Of a stretch of 48,568 nucleotides of DNA, positions 15,388 to 26,800 are shown piece by piece. The stretch is from Myxococcales bacterium (lineage in GTDB: Bacteria; Myxococcota_A; Polyangia; Polyangiales; Polyangiaceae). The stretch covers positions 1 through 48,568 of the forward strand of contig SECP01000063.1 in the NCBI GenBank assembly GCA_004193285.1. Direction: 5' to 3'. The position numbers and the translations under genes are program-made. The notes beneath the pieces were generated by a model. It had not been told where the DNA came from. It saw only the letters and a list, made by a program, of their open reading frames with translations, and did no database searches. How positions within the stretch are numbered: position 1 is the stretch's first letter; each line of letters begins with the position of its first letter.

Positions 15388-18300
15388 TGAAACACTTCAA
15401 GCTTGGTCTCAGCTCGCTCGCACTATTCGCACTGGCCTGCAGCGCCGGCGACCAGGCGAGCACTGAACGCTTAGGGGCGCAGGAGCAGGCGCTGCTGAAT
15501 GGGGACGCAGTACACATCCCTGTCCCCTGCAAGCTGGACTCTGCGACGAACAAGTACAAGAACGCTTGGGACGGCAACCGCGCGCAGCTGATCGCGGCAG
15601 ACATCCTGGAAAGCTGCCGAAACTTCGGCCTCTCCCACTCCAGCTTCCCGCCCTACCTCTCGGGCGTGCAGAAGTTGATGACCGCCACCATCAACGCCAT
15701 CGCCGGTGGACCGCCGCAATTCGCGTCAGACTATATTTGGACGGACTTCAGGCGCGAGTTCAGCTGTGATCTGGAAAGCGGACTTAAGCGCCCTCACACT
15801 ATTAGTTATACGTACTCCGGCGCTCTAGGAAAGTACTCCTCTCTCGCGGGTAATCCCATTCTGGGTGCGGCTTATGAGCTTGGCTTCAACGCTTGTCTCG
15901 CGCAGTCTACCCACCGTTTCCTGCAAAGCGGTACAGGTCTGTTGCTCTCGCAGGATGAGCAGATGGAGCTCGCGAACATGGAGCGGCTACACGCGCAGAC
16001 CGCGGTGCAGCTCTACACCTCGATGGCGGCGATCGGCGCGAACAACGAGGTCGGCGCCGCAACGCCGGCAAATGAGGTCGGCTCGCGAGGCCGAATCTTG
16101 CAAAAGTTCTTGCGCTTCGATGACACGACGAGCGCTCAAGCGACGAGCGCTCAGAAGGAGGCCCTCAAGCAACTGAACCAAGACATGGTGGGCTCGGTCG
16201 AGCTCCTCATGGAGTCCAGCAAGAACTTGACCTCCCTGATGGGTCGCAGCCGTAGCGCTCGCGACTCCGTGCCGGGTGGAAGCGATCCGGATACCTACGG
16301 GTGGAAGACCCGCGCCGATGAGACGTGGGGACAGGGGTCGTGGACGCACCGAATCCTCGCACTGAACATGGGCGGCGACCCGTTCGGTATCGTCCCCGGG
16401 GGCCAGCCTACTTCCTGGTGGTTCGGTTCGCAGCGTGCTTCTTGGTTTCTCCCTTACGTCAAAACAGATAGCTCGGCGCCCCAAGTCGCAACGACGCTTC
16501 AGCTCGTCCGCCAATTCCGGGCCGCCAAATTCAAGACCGCAGCATACGGCCTCAACGGCACCTGCCGACAGGTGGACGTTCCCGCGACTGCGACCGAATG
16601 GAAGGCCACGCTCAACACCGCCTTGAATGCGCGCGCTTGTCGCAGCGAGGCCGCCATTTGTTCTGGCTACGTGGCGAAGGACCTGCTGTTCAACAACTAC
16701 CGCATCACGGACGCCCACGTCCGTACCGCGGTGCAGTTGATGGCGGACCTGCTCCCGCAAATTAACGTCCCCGCCGCCGGCTCCACCGGTCTGGAAAGAC
16801 TTCGGGGCTGCTCGACTCGGCCGGCGATGGGCTTTAGCGGAACGCTGTCCATCGACTCGAGCAACGTCGTCACGCTTTCTGACTGGGACTTCCGCGCCCG
16901 TGGCCTGGGCGACATCGTCGGGCGCGCCGCATTCGACGTGGTCGGCGGCCAAAACAGCCTCCGGATCCCGCTCCCCGACCAAGCACGTTTTGCCCCGCCG
17001 GCGACCGGAACCCTTTGGAACAACCTGGACACCGAAGCCCAAGCCAACGGCTTGGCTTCTCCGCAGGTCGGCACGCCGCCCTTTTGGGACGTACGCCCCC
17101 ATCGGGACACCTTGGCGATATTGCCCACCCTGGTAGCGGCCCGTCACGTATTCGCAGAGGTGGTCGCCAAAAAGCCGATCTCGGCTGGTCGCCTCATGCC
17201 GGCAGGTGCCGCGGTCGTGCGCGCGCTAGACGCCGCGATCGGGCCGAGCCTCTACATGGTTCCGGACGCTTACAAGACCGTGGCCAGCTCGAGCCAGGTC
17301 ACCCTCACCTCCATCGGGGAAGAGGTGCGCCTAACCGGCACCCCCGGTGACCCATTTTGGGCGAACGGCAGCAACCAGGTCTACCTCGTACGCATTCCGG
17401 AAGCCGCTCCGTGGCTTGGAGATATGGTCACATCTCCAGAGAGTCGTATTCACGGCGTTGGGCTGGGTCAGCTCGTCGCGACGGCCGTGGAGTCAGGGGA
17501 CTTTGCTGCCCTGACCTTCGACTCGGCGCTCAGTGACCTCGGCATGCCTACGTGGACGGGCTACATGCCTGCGTACACGGGGCAGTACTACACCAGCTAC
17601 ACGATCGCGGCCGTTCGCTTCGCGGATGGCCAGATCTATCCCGCCAGCATCCGGGCCCGGGACGACGCGACACTCCGAAGCTCGGTTCGCCTGCTTTCTA
17701 CGAACGTGACCACGTGGGCGGTCAACCCGTTCCACGGCACCTACTTGCCGCTAGGTGGAGCGCTTGGCCGAGCCGTTCAAGAGCAGCTCACGCCGAAAGA
17801 CTCCAACCCGAGCGAGCCCGCCTACGACGGCTTTGGGCTCCGAACAGACTGGGTCCCCCCTTTCAGCAGCGGGGACATGGGTGGGGACGTGCTGACCAGC
17901 AGCGCTGACCACTACATGTCTTCGGCCAAGGCTGCCGGTCAGGAGGCGACGGCCGCGGTCCAGCGGGCCTTCGAGGCGCTTCAAGACGAAGAGGACTACC
18001 AGCATCAGCTTGACACGAACGCCAACGAGCGCTCCGAGGCGTCTCGCAAGGCCAAGCTCAAGGCCGAGCAAGGCCTGCGCGAGGAGAAGGTCAGCCTCTG
18101 CGGCACGGAGAACACCAACTGCAAGCCGTCCCTCGTGACGCGGCGTCTGCAAGCTTCTTGGTTCGCGGCTCTTTCATCGGGCTGGCCGGTTGCCTGCACC
18201 AATTACGGGGTAGTCAACGATCCCCTGTCCGATCCAGGCGGTGCGCCCTGGGTGGATCCGGCGACCAACCTCGTCGCGAACGTCATGTGGGGGTCGAACC

Positions 18301-20027
18301 TCTCCACTGCGGCCGCTCAGGCGGACGCGGCGAAGAAGGACGCCGAGATTGCCGTCGGCACATCCAAGTGCTTCGTCCGACGGGTAGTAGACAACTTCTT
18401 GACCACCGAATTCCAGCTCGCTGGGCCGGTGGGGGACCTCATCTCTAGCTCGTCGCAGCCAGCGTTCCTCGAATTCAGCGGCGGCTCCCTGCAAGAGGCG
18501 CTGATCGAGCAGTGGAGCGCGCTTCGCGATCCCAACGAGCACCTCGCCAAGATCCTCGCCGGTCTCGACGCGGCGCAAGCAACGATCGAGGCCGCGAACG
18601 CCATGGTGGCCAAGCAAGCCCAGGACGTGCGCATGCAGTGCTCTGGCACCGCGATGATGCGCGCGATCGCAGCGGGCTGGAGCATGGGCTTCCTGAGCGC
18701 CACGTGGTCCGCCGGGCCGCTCATGGCCCAGATGGACCGCTGCGACACCGCGACGATGAACCTCGGCCCCGAGGTGAAGCAGGCGGCGGCAGCGAACAAG
18801 GGGGCGTTCGCGGCGGTGGTGGAGCGCGTGCAGGGGCTTACCGCCGCGGCCACGCGCATCACCAAGAGCGGCGCGGAGCTCGCTCGTCTGCAAACGCAAG
18901 CGGGTCTCGCTGCCGAGCGAGTCGCCATGGAAGAGCAGATCGATCAGGCCAACCCGCTCGCGCCCATGTCCAACGGCCTGTTCCGACGCTATCGGGCTTA
19001 TGACTTGTGGCGCGCACGAGCGCTCATCGAGAACGCACGCCGCTATGCGGTGGCAGCGCGACGCTCGATGGAAGCGCGTTACGCGGTGGACTTGTCGAAC
19101 CTCTCGCAAGACGAAGCCTTCGTGAAGAGCCCGTCCACCTGGGCGGATGAAGTGTATCGCTTCGACCTGAATCTGCCGGCTGCGGTCGGGCTCAGCTCGG
19201 GCTCAGCCGTCGAAGGCGGAATCTACGCGAGCGTCGTGGAAGACTACGTGCGCAACCTGCAGAGCTTCGCGGACGGCTACGCGGTGTCGCGACCTACCGC
19301 AACCGCGAAGGGTGACGTGGAGGTGCTCCTCCTCCCGGGCCTGGCGGACGGCGGCGTGGAACCCGTCGTCTTCGGTACCGGCTCCACCGCTATCACCTAC
19401 TACGTGCCCAAGACCCGCGGCGCCTGGATGGTGCACTGCCCGACGGGTTCGCCGAAAAACGCAGGCGCATGGACCTTCCTCGCCGGCCAGGACGCAGCGC
19501 GCACCGTCTGCGATGCGACGGGGGTCAAGGTTCCGGACGCGGCGCGCTTGAACTTCGGACTGGATCCGTGGGCGCGCGTCAACGGCAGCCTTGCCAACGA
19601 GCCGTTCGACAACCGCTACAACGCGCGCTGGGAACGCCTGGCCATGAACCTCGTCGGCACTGGCATTCGGGATTGCGGCGCCTCCACGGACCCGCAGGCG
19701 TGCTTCAACGAGGGCTTCATCCGCTACAACTTCCGCCACGAGGGCATTGCCTGGATCACGGACTTCAACGGCCAGTGGCGAGCACTGAACCTGCCGCCCG
19801 GCGTCATCGAAGCCGGCAAGGCTCTCGCGATCGAAGCGTGGCTCGACCCGCTCAAGAACGGCTGGGAGACTCCGTACATCTCGGCGAGCGCGCGGACTGA
19901 GCTCGTCCTTCGTCCCTTCGGCGGTACCTACATGCTGGAGCTCGTGGGCGGGCCGGACGTGCACCTCGAGCGGATTGAGCGCATCCAGCTGATGGCAGGC
20001 ATGAACTACTGGGTCGCCCAGCGCTAG
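15384..20027 (+). CDS. Large predicted lipoprotein of the toxin operon, unknown family
   Basis: A 1547-residue protein that I do not recognise. ATG 15384 overlaps the upstream stop and begins a signal peptide (MMKHFKLGLSSLALFALAC, Cys19 lipobox-like). An open frame continues upstream but lies inside the previous gene. Residues about 850-905 (rich in Gln, Glu, Lys) and 1040-1200 look strongly helical or coiled-coil, with an uncharged stretch at about 1090-1115 (GWSMGFLSATWSAGPLMAQ). The last 300 residues look beta-rich with many aromatic residues. A long helical body followed by a beta C terminus, upstream of a SpvB/RHS gene, recalls TcA subunits of Tc toxins, but I cannot show homology. The next gene starts 10 bp later. 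Confidence 0.8.
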   Translation: MMKHFKLGLSSLALFALACSAGDQASTERLGAQEQALLNGDAVHIPVPCKLDSATNKYKNAWDGNRAQLIAADILESCRNFGLSHSSFPPYLSGVQKLMTATINAIAGGPPQFASDYIWTDFRREFSCDLESGLKRPHTISYTYSGALGKYSSLAGNPILGAAYELGFNACLAQSTHRFLQSGTGLLLSQDEQMELANMERLHAQTAVQLYTSMAAIGANNEVGAATPANEVGSRGRILQKFLRFDDTTSAQATSAQKEALKQLNQDMVGSVELLMESSKNLTSLMGRSRSARDSVPGGSDPDTYGWKTRADETWGQGSWTHRILALNMGGDPFGIVPGGQPTSWWFGSQRASWFLPYVKTDSSAPQVATTLQLVRQFRAAKFKTAAYGLNGTCRQVDVPATATEWKATLNTALNARACRSEAAICSGYVAKDLLFNNYRITDAHVRTAVQLMADLLPQINVPAAGSTGLERLRGCSTRPAMGFSGTLSIDSSNVVTLSDWDFRARGLGDIVGRAAFDVVGGQNSLRIPLPDQARFAPPATGTLWNNLDTEAQANGLASPQVGTPPFWDVRPHRDTLAILPTLVAARHVFAEVVAKKPISAGRLMPAGAAVVRALDAAIGPSLYMVPDAYKTVASSSQVTLTSIGEEVRLTGTPGDPFWANGSNQVYLVRIPEAAPWLGDMVTSPESRIHGVGLGQLVATAVESGDFAALTFDSALSDLGMPTWTGYMPAYTGQYYTSYTIAAVRFADGQIYPASIRARDDATLRSSVRLLSTNVTTWAVNPFHGTYLPLGGALGRAVQEQLTPKDSNPSEPAYDGFGLRTDWVPPFSSGDMGGDVLTSSADHYMSSAKAAGQEATAAVQRAFEALQDEEDYQHQLDTNANERSEASRKAKLKAEQGLREEKVSLCGTENTNCKPSLVTRRLQASWFAALSSGWPVACTNYGVVNDPLSDPGGAPWVDPATNLVANVMWGSNLSTAAAQADAAKKDAEIAVGTSKCFVRRVVDNFLTTEFQLAGPVGDLISSSSQPAFLEFSGGSLQEALIEQWSALRDPNEHLAKILAGLDAAQATIEAANAMVAKQAQDVRMQCSGTAMMRAIAAGWSMGFLSATWSAGPLMAQMDRCDTATMNLGPEVKQAAAANKGAFAAVVERVQGLTAAATRITKSGAELARLQTQAGLAAERVAMEEQIDQANPLAPMSNGLFRRYRAYDLWRARALIENARRYAVAARRSMEARYAVDLSNLSQDEAFVKSPSTWADEVYRFDLNLPAAVGLSSGSAVEGGIYASVVEDYVRNLQSFADGYAVSRPTATAKGDVEVLLLPGLADGGVEPVVFGTGSTAITYYVPKTRGAWMVHCPTGSPKNAGAWTFLAGQDAARTVCDATGVKVPDAARLNFGLDPWARVNGSLANEPFDNRYNARWERLAMNLVGTGIRDCGASTDPQACFNEGFIRYNFRHEGIAWITDFNGQWRALNLPPGVIEAGKALAIEAWLDPLKNGWETPYISASARTELVLRPFGGTYMLELVGGPDVHLERIERIQLMAGMNYWVAQR

Positions 20028-20037
20028 GCGCGAGCGC

Positions 20038-20895
20038 ATGCGCCTGCGAGGTGTGGTCGTCGCTCTGGTGCTCGTGCTCGCGAGCGCCTGCGGGGAAGGT
20101 CGCGGCCGAAAGCCGGCCGTCGACGGCGGCGAGGGCGGCAGCGGTCCGGTCGACGTCGGGCAAGCCGGCGCGGGAGAAGCTTCCGCGCCCGCCGCCCCCG
20201 AAGGAGGCAGCGGAGGGGCCGAGCCCATCGACAGCGGCGACGCCGGTGAAGGCGGGCGGCCCACGGGGCCCGACGCAGGTGGAGCCGCTGGCGGGCCGTC
20301 ATTCGAGCTGCCCGTTGAGTGTCCGGGAACGCTCGAGGACTACACACAAGTCGTCGAGGGCTCCGCGGAGGCTGATTTTTTCACGGAAGAGGAGCTGGAC
20401 GGGCAGGCCGTCATCCTCGGGGGCGTGGGAGACGACGTGTTCCCTTCGAGCCCGCCTGGTGCCGGCGACTGTCTGCTCGGAGAAGACGGCGACGATCGCT
20501 TCGAAACTGCGTTTCTGTCTGCGCCCTCCACGCTGGTGGGTGGTCCGGGCGCGGACACGTTCGTGCTCGGCGGCTCTCTCGAGGATGACGTAGCTCACAT
20601 CGTGGATTTTCGACGAGAGGGTGACGACCGTATCGTGCTCGATGCGCTCGTCTACGGATTGGACGTCGGAACGACGGAGGAAGCCCCGACGCTGTCGCAG
20701 CTCGGCGTCGTTGCGGGCTTCCAAGGCGGCAACTCCACTGCGGGGAGTGGAGTACGAATCCTCTACAATCCTGAAGACGGCGGAGTTTGGTACGACTCCG
20801 ACGAAGACGGCGAGATCGCGGAAGCGGTGCAGATCGCCGTGATCGACAACTTTTCTGAATACGACTTTTCCCTGGAAGATTGGGGACTCGAGTAA
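20038..20895 (+). CDS. RTX-like repeat lipoprotein
   Basis: Predicted lipoprotein of 285 residues with signal and lipobox LASAC (Cys18), a Gly/Ala/Pro-rich linker to about residue 85 and a C-terminal domain with degenerate hemolysin-type calcium-binding turns: ILGGVGDDVF, LLGEDGDDRF and LVGGPGADTFVLGGS, followed by HIVDFRREGDDRIVLDAL, the usual cap after RTX repeats. The repeats suggest calcium-dependent folding outside the cytoplasm. It lies between the large lipoprotein (10 bp) and the RHS toxin gene (1 bp), so co-translation with both is likely. Whether it is an accessory of the toxin, an adhesin or a chaperone is not known. Confidence 0.88.
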   Translation: MRLRGVVVALVLVLASACGEGRGRKPAVDGGEGGSGPVDVGQAGAGEASAPAAPEGGSGGAEPIDSGDAGEGGRPTGPDAGGAAGGPSFELPVECPGTLEDYTQVVEGSAEADFFTEEELDGQAVILGGVGDDVFPSSPPGAGDCLLGEDGDDRFETAFLSAPSTLVGGPGADTFVLGGSLEDDVAHIVDFRREGDDRIVLDALVYGLDVGTTEEAPTLSQLGVVAGFQGGNSTAGSGVRILYNPEDGGVWYDSDEDGEIAEAVQIAVIDNFSEYDFSLEDWGLE

Positions 20896-20896
20896 C

Positions 20897-23800
20897 ATGC
20901 GTCAGCGAAATTCGAAGGGACTGGGCAAGGGTAGGCATTTTCGGGCGCAGGTTCCGATTGCGTGGCTCAATCTCCTGACATTCGTGCTGGCGCAGGTCGC
21001 TCCGAGCGCTGCTCGAGCCCAGCAGCTCGAGGACGTCGCCGAGCTTCGGCAGCACTCTCGTGACCGCGCGAGCGGGAGCGTCGCCACCCCGCTGACCGCC
21101 TCGGATCCACGCTCAGCCAATTCTGGCGCCGTCGACTCGCGGCAGCGCGTCACCGACGACGAGCAAGGTGCGCTCGGCCAGAGCGGCCGTGACCCCGCGC
21201 TGCCCGCTCTGGCTGGCGACGCAACGCGCAGCCCCGGTAGCTCGACCCTCACGCCGGCGGATTTGGCGGCCGGCAAGGGCGCGCCGGGCGCCGTCACCAC
21301 CCCTGGAGCTGAAGCGCAAGAAACGCGCGAGCTCGTCACGGGTGGCGACAAGAGCGGGGTGTCGAGTCGAGCGATCTCGGTTCCGCAAGGCGCCGGCAAG
21401 TTGGACGGCATGGGTGAGAGCTTCTCGGCGCAGCTCTCGACGGGCGCAGCGACGTTCTCCGTGCCCATCGTGCTTCCGACTGCTCGCGGCGACGCGCAGC
21501 CGTCCCTCGGCCTGAGCTATTCTTCCAGCTCCGGGGCGGGGAACGCCGGCATGGGCTGGAGCATCGGCGTCCCCTTCATCGCTCGTCAAACCGACCGTGG
21601 CATTCCCAAGTACGACGACAGGTCGGACTTCCATCACGAGCAAGACCGGTTCGTCTTCAACGGCGGTCAGGAGCTGGTGCCGATTTGCAAAGTCGGTTCA
21701 GGGCTGGTTTGCACGGGCGCGCTCGCGGGCGAGGTCATGCCTCCCTGGGCGGTGGGTTGGCAGTACTTTCGGCCGCGGGTGGAGGGGGGATTCCAGCGCT
21801 TTTTCTGGTCTGCCAATCGCCTTACCTGGCGCGTTCAGGACAAGAGCGGCGTCACGATGGAGCTCGGCGTCGCTCTGGACGGCAAGAACAACGTCACGAC
21901 GCTCGAACGCAATCCCGAGAACACGGCTCAGATTTACGCCTGGCACATCGCGCGCGAGTACGACACTTATGGTTCCGCCAACCCCGCCACCGGCAACCCG
22001 ACGCCGGTCAACGTCGTCGTCTACCGCTACCTGAACGTCGGCGGCCAAGCGTACCTGACGGACATCTTCGATACGACGCCGGCGCAGGCCCCGACCACCT
22101 ACACGGACAAGGACTTCGCTCACCACGTCCGGCTGGTCTACGAGGATCGTCCTGACCCCAGCGTGTCCTATCGCTCGGGCTGGAAGATCGAGCAGACGCG
22201 GCGACTCAAGCGCATCGACGTCACGAGCAAGACCTATGACGAGGGAACATCCGGCCAGCGTGCGCTCGTCCGCCGCTACCACCTCGGCTACGACTCGAGC
22301 TACCACGGTTCGTACCTGAGCAGCCTCCAGCTGGAGGGGCGCTGCGCGGCCAAGGAGCGCGATGCCGCGCGCGAGAACAACCTGTTCGTCCTGCCGGACG
22401 TCACCGGCTGCGGCGCGCTGCCGGCGATGGCGTTCGCCTACACGCACGTCGGCGCTACCGCTACGGACGAGGGGTTCGAGCAGCTGAGCTCGAATGTTCG
22501 CAGCATCTCGCAGGCTCCTGGTGTCGTGGCGAAGTCGCTGGGGGACAGTGACGTCAACGTCGAGCTGTTCGATTCGAACTCGGACGGTTTGCCGGACATC
22601 CTGCACTCGCTGCCCTGGTCCACGTTCTTGAACAGCCCGCGGGGGCTGGCGAATTCGTTCGCAGCGGGGGTGGCTATGTCCGTGGACACGACCGGCGCCT
22701 CCGCCGGAGACGCCGCGGCGATGCGAGCGCTCGGGCTCGACAACGCGAACGTTGCCACACTCGATTACGACGGCGACGGCATCACCGATTTGGTGCACAC
22801 GCCGGCCATCAACGACGTCCGCCTCTACTCCCTCGTCAAGGGCGCTCCGTCGCCACAGTGGCAAGCACGGAAGATCACCGCGCAGCAGGACGTGAAGATC
22901 GATTTCCGCAACGGGGCGCGAGCGACGCGCGTCGCGGACGTGAATTTCGACGGATTGGTGGACGTGCTCGTCGCCACCGGCGAAGAGCTGCAGACGTTCT
23001 TCTCGCTCGGGCGCTACGTCGGCGGCCAAGGCAAGTTCGGCAGCGCGACCCGCACCGGCGTCAGCACCGCCACGTTCAGTGACGCTCCGGTCAGGGCATG
23101 TCTCCCTTGGGCCGGCCAGAGCGTGGACTTCGACAACGGCACGATCCAGCTGGCCGAGATGAACGGCGACGGCATCGTGGACGTCGCCAAGCTGTCGGCT
23201 GGCAACGTTCAATTTTGGCCCGGGCGCGGTGATGGTTACTGGGGCAGCCGCTCGCGGCAAACGCTGAAGGGCTGCGCGACGGGCGTGGCGGACACGGGCG
23301 TCGTCTCGATGTCGAGCAGCCCCTACTACTCCGGCTTTCGCCCGGAGCGCATGCGCCTCGACGACGTCAACGGGGACGGCCTCAGCGATATCGTCCAGAT
23401 CGACGAAGACTCCGTGAGTGTTTGGCTCAACGTGGACGGACGTCGCTGGACGAAGCGGCAGCGCTTGACCGGCATGCCGTCGGCCGCGCGTGACCTCACC
23501 CGAGTCCGGTTAGCGGACATCAACGGTTCGGGCACGCCGGACGTGTTCTGGGGCAACGGGGGCGACTACCGTTACTTGGACTTCGCGGACGGTAAGCAAG
23601 CAGGCCTGCTCACCGTGGTCGCCAACGGCCTCGGCAAGACGACGACCCTGGAGTACTCCACCTCCACGGCGGAGATGCTGGCCGCGGAGCAGAATCAGGT
23701 CGTTTGCGACCCGAAGAAACCGTGGTCCACCCCGTGGTGCTCGAAGATGCCGACGGTCGTGCAGGTGATCAAGCGCGTCACCGAAAGCGACAACCTTACC

Positions 23801-26800
23801 GTCGCGGGCGCCGCTAGCAACCTCGTCACCGAGTACGCGTACCGGGACCCGTTCTACGACGGCCGGCAGCGAGAGTTCCGCGGTTTCCGTACCGCGCTCA
23901 GCCGACGGATCGGCGACGCGAACGAGGCGACGAGCGTCGTCGAGCAACAGTTCCTGCTCGGAGAGTGCCAAGACGAGACAGTGGGCAGCTTCGACGACGG
24001 CGTCGAGAACTGCGCGGATGCAGCGCGCGAAAACCCCCGCGAGGCGTTGAAAGGACTGCCCTACGTCGCGACGACGTTCAGCGACCTCGGCATCTACCAT
24101 TCGACCCAGGCCACGACGTTCCGTCTGCGCCACCTGTACACGGGGCGTGATGGCCGCTTCGTACGCGAGGCCTTCGCGGCCGGTACGCGCACGACGACGT
24201 ACGACTCCGCTGCGGGTGCGGTATCCTCCACCCGGCAAGAGTCGTTCACGGCGGTAGAGCTGGAACGGGGCTACGACGCTGCCAAAGACCCGCTGAAGGT
24301 CAGCTCTTTTCTGGACGACCCGACGACGATCCCCGCGGCGGAGTCTAGCGTCACGGTACAGCTGCAGTTGCCGGCGTACAGCCAGTACGCGGTGCTCGAA
24401 GGTGCCAATTTCAAGGACTTTTTCGGCAACGACTTCTTGGACGTAGCCAAGGGTTGCGTCGCGGGCCCGGCGTGTCCGACCGCTGGAACGGGCATGACCG
24501 CGGACGAGCGGATCTATTCGTACTCCCTGCCGAGCTTGCCGAGCGGTCAGGAAACGAACTGGCTGTACCGAACCGCCGCCTCCTACGTCACCGGCAGCGC
24601 TCACACGACGGTCAAGAGGAACCAGCGAGCCACGACGTACAACGCGCAAGGTTCGGCGCTGAACATCTCGAGCGTTCTCGTGGGAAGCGGCACGCTGGAT
24701 CGCCGTCACGCCGGCAGCAAACCAGTTGCGCCGACCCTCAGCTCTGCTGCGGCGGACGGGACGAGCTCGATCATGGCGTTTGAGTACGACGCCTTCGGGA
24801 ACGTCATCGCAGAGACGCAGCCCATGGGGCGCTGCCGGCGCATCGCGTACGACTCGCTGGAGGACGCGACCTCCGGGCTCAAGCTCGGCTACGCCACCCT
24901 GCCGGTTTCGGAGCGGCTCTTTCCCGCTGGCTGCGACCTGGGTACCGCCCTCGCATCCGGCGCCACTTACGACCGCGGATTCGGGAGCGTGGATAGCGCG
25001 CTCGACTTCGCGTCCCAGCGCACGGCCCTCAAGTTCGATGGGCTCGGTCGCGTCGTGGAGTCTCGCATGCCTCACGCGGACGGTACGCCAACCGCCGACA
25101 CGGACGTGCCCTCGATGGTGGTGGAGTACACGCTGCCGCCGACTCCGGCTACCAAGTACTCGATCATTCGCGTTCGACGAGCGGACGGCGCGACCGAGAA
25201 CGCGACCGATTACGTCGAGACGTACGAGTACGTGGATGGTTTCGGCCGAACGCGGGCCACGCTGACGGAGGCGGATACCGGCGCTGGCGACGGCGGCCAG
25301 TGGATCGTCTCGGGGATGACGCGCTTGAACGCGAAGGGCGCGGTATTGATGTCCTTCCTCCCCTACTTCTCCAACGCCACCCCCACCGCGTTCCCGCTCG
25401 CGACGACTCCGACCTCGAAGTACAAGCGCCAGCTCAACGACCCGTTCGGCCGCCCCTACCGGCTTTATGAGCGCGACGGCGGCATCGACGAGGAGTTTCG
25501 TCATCACCCGCTCTCCTCCGACTCGTACGATTCGGAAGACCGAATCAGCACTAGCCCGCACTATCAGACCTTCACGACAGTGCGACGCGACGGGCACGGC
25601 CGTGTCATCGCGACGACCACGCGTGACAAGGTCGCCAGTGTCGTAGAGGCGACCGAAGCGCGCGCTATGTACCTGCCGACGGGCGAGCCGGAGGTCATGA
25701 CTCGTCTGCAACCCGCGAAGGCCGCGGTCACTCCGGTCGTCCGCTGGATGCGGTACGACTCTGAAGGTCACCTGGTGCTCAACGTCGAAGCGAACACGAC
25801 GGTGGGCTTCACGACGGACTTCAACACCAGCGCTTCCACCGTCGCGGCCATGAAGGCTTGGCGCTACGTGTACAACGTCGCCGGTGAGCTCGTAGGCACG
25901 AGCGACGCGCTCGGCTGCGGCGAAAACTACTACTATGACGGGGTGGGGCGCCTCGTCGCAGAAGACTTCTCGCCGTGCCTCAACCACCACCGCGACTGGG
26001 TGGCGCCGAACCTCACGCCCGGAACCGGCTACGGCACTGGGGTGGACGCGCTCTATATCTACGATTCGATCGCAACCCGCCCCGGCGGCGCGATCCCGGA
26101 CTCGTTCACGACGAGCCCTCCGAAGTTCCTCGAAGGCCGACTGGTGGGCGTCTACGACCGCGGGCAAAATTCCTGGCTCCGCTACGACGGTCGCGGAAGG
26201 ACGGTGGCCACGTACAAACGGGTCGCCGCCCCCGGCACCCCCGTGCAGGACCTCGCCGCTGCCTACGCGAACGACTGGTTCGTGCGGGAAGCGAGCTTCG
26301 ACGCGGCGGATCGCGAGGTGCTGATCGGCACCGGAGCCAAGCGCGTCTCCGGAACCCAGTCGGAGCTGCTCGGCGTAGACGGCGCCAGTGACGCCGCCAT
26401 CACGTACTCACGGCGCGGCACGGTGACGAGCGTGGCCGGCAGCTACGGCACCATCGTTCAAAGCACGACGCGAGACGCGGACGGCTTGCTGACCTCCGCG
26501 GTCTGGGGGGACGTGGCGAGCACGACCACGACTCGCACCTACGACCTTCAACGCCGCTTGAGCACGCTCGTCACCAAGCGCATCGCACCGGGGCTTTGGA
26601 CCGCGCCGGGCGACTACACGCCGAGCCCGGTACCGTCGGGCGCGCCGAGCACGTTCCAGCTGGTTCTGCAGAGTGACAAGTACACGTACGATCTCGCCTC
26701 GAATCCGACGAAGATCGAGGACCTACGTACCGCCAGCGAGTGGCCCGCCGGCGCCCTCCCGGTCACGCGCTCGATGGCCTACGACTCGCTCTACCGAGTC

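Noticed and set aside
23510..26167. An 885-codon minus-strand open frame inside the RHS toxin gene
   Set aside because: Antisense to a well-supported gene with clear RHS and VCBS patterns; composition typical of a GC-rich shadow.
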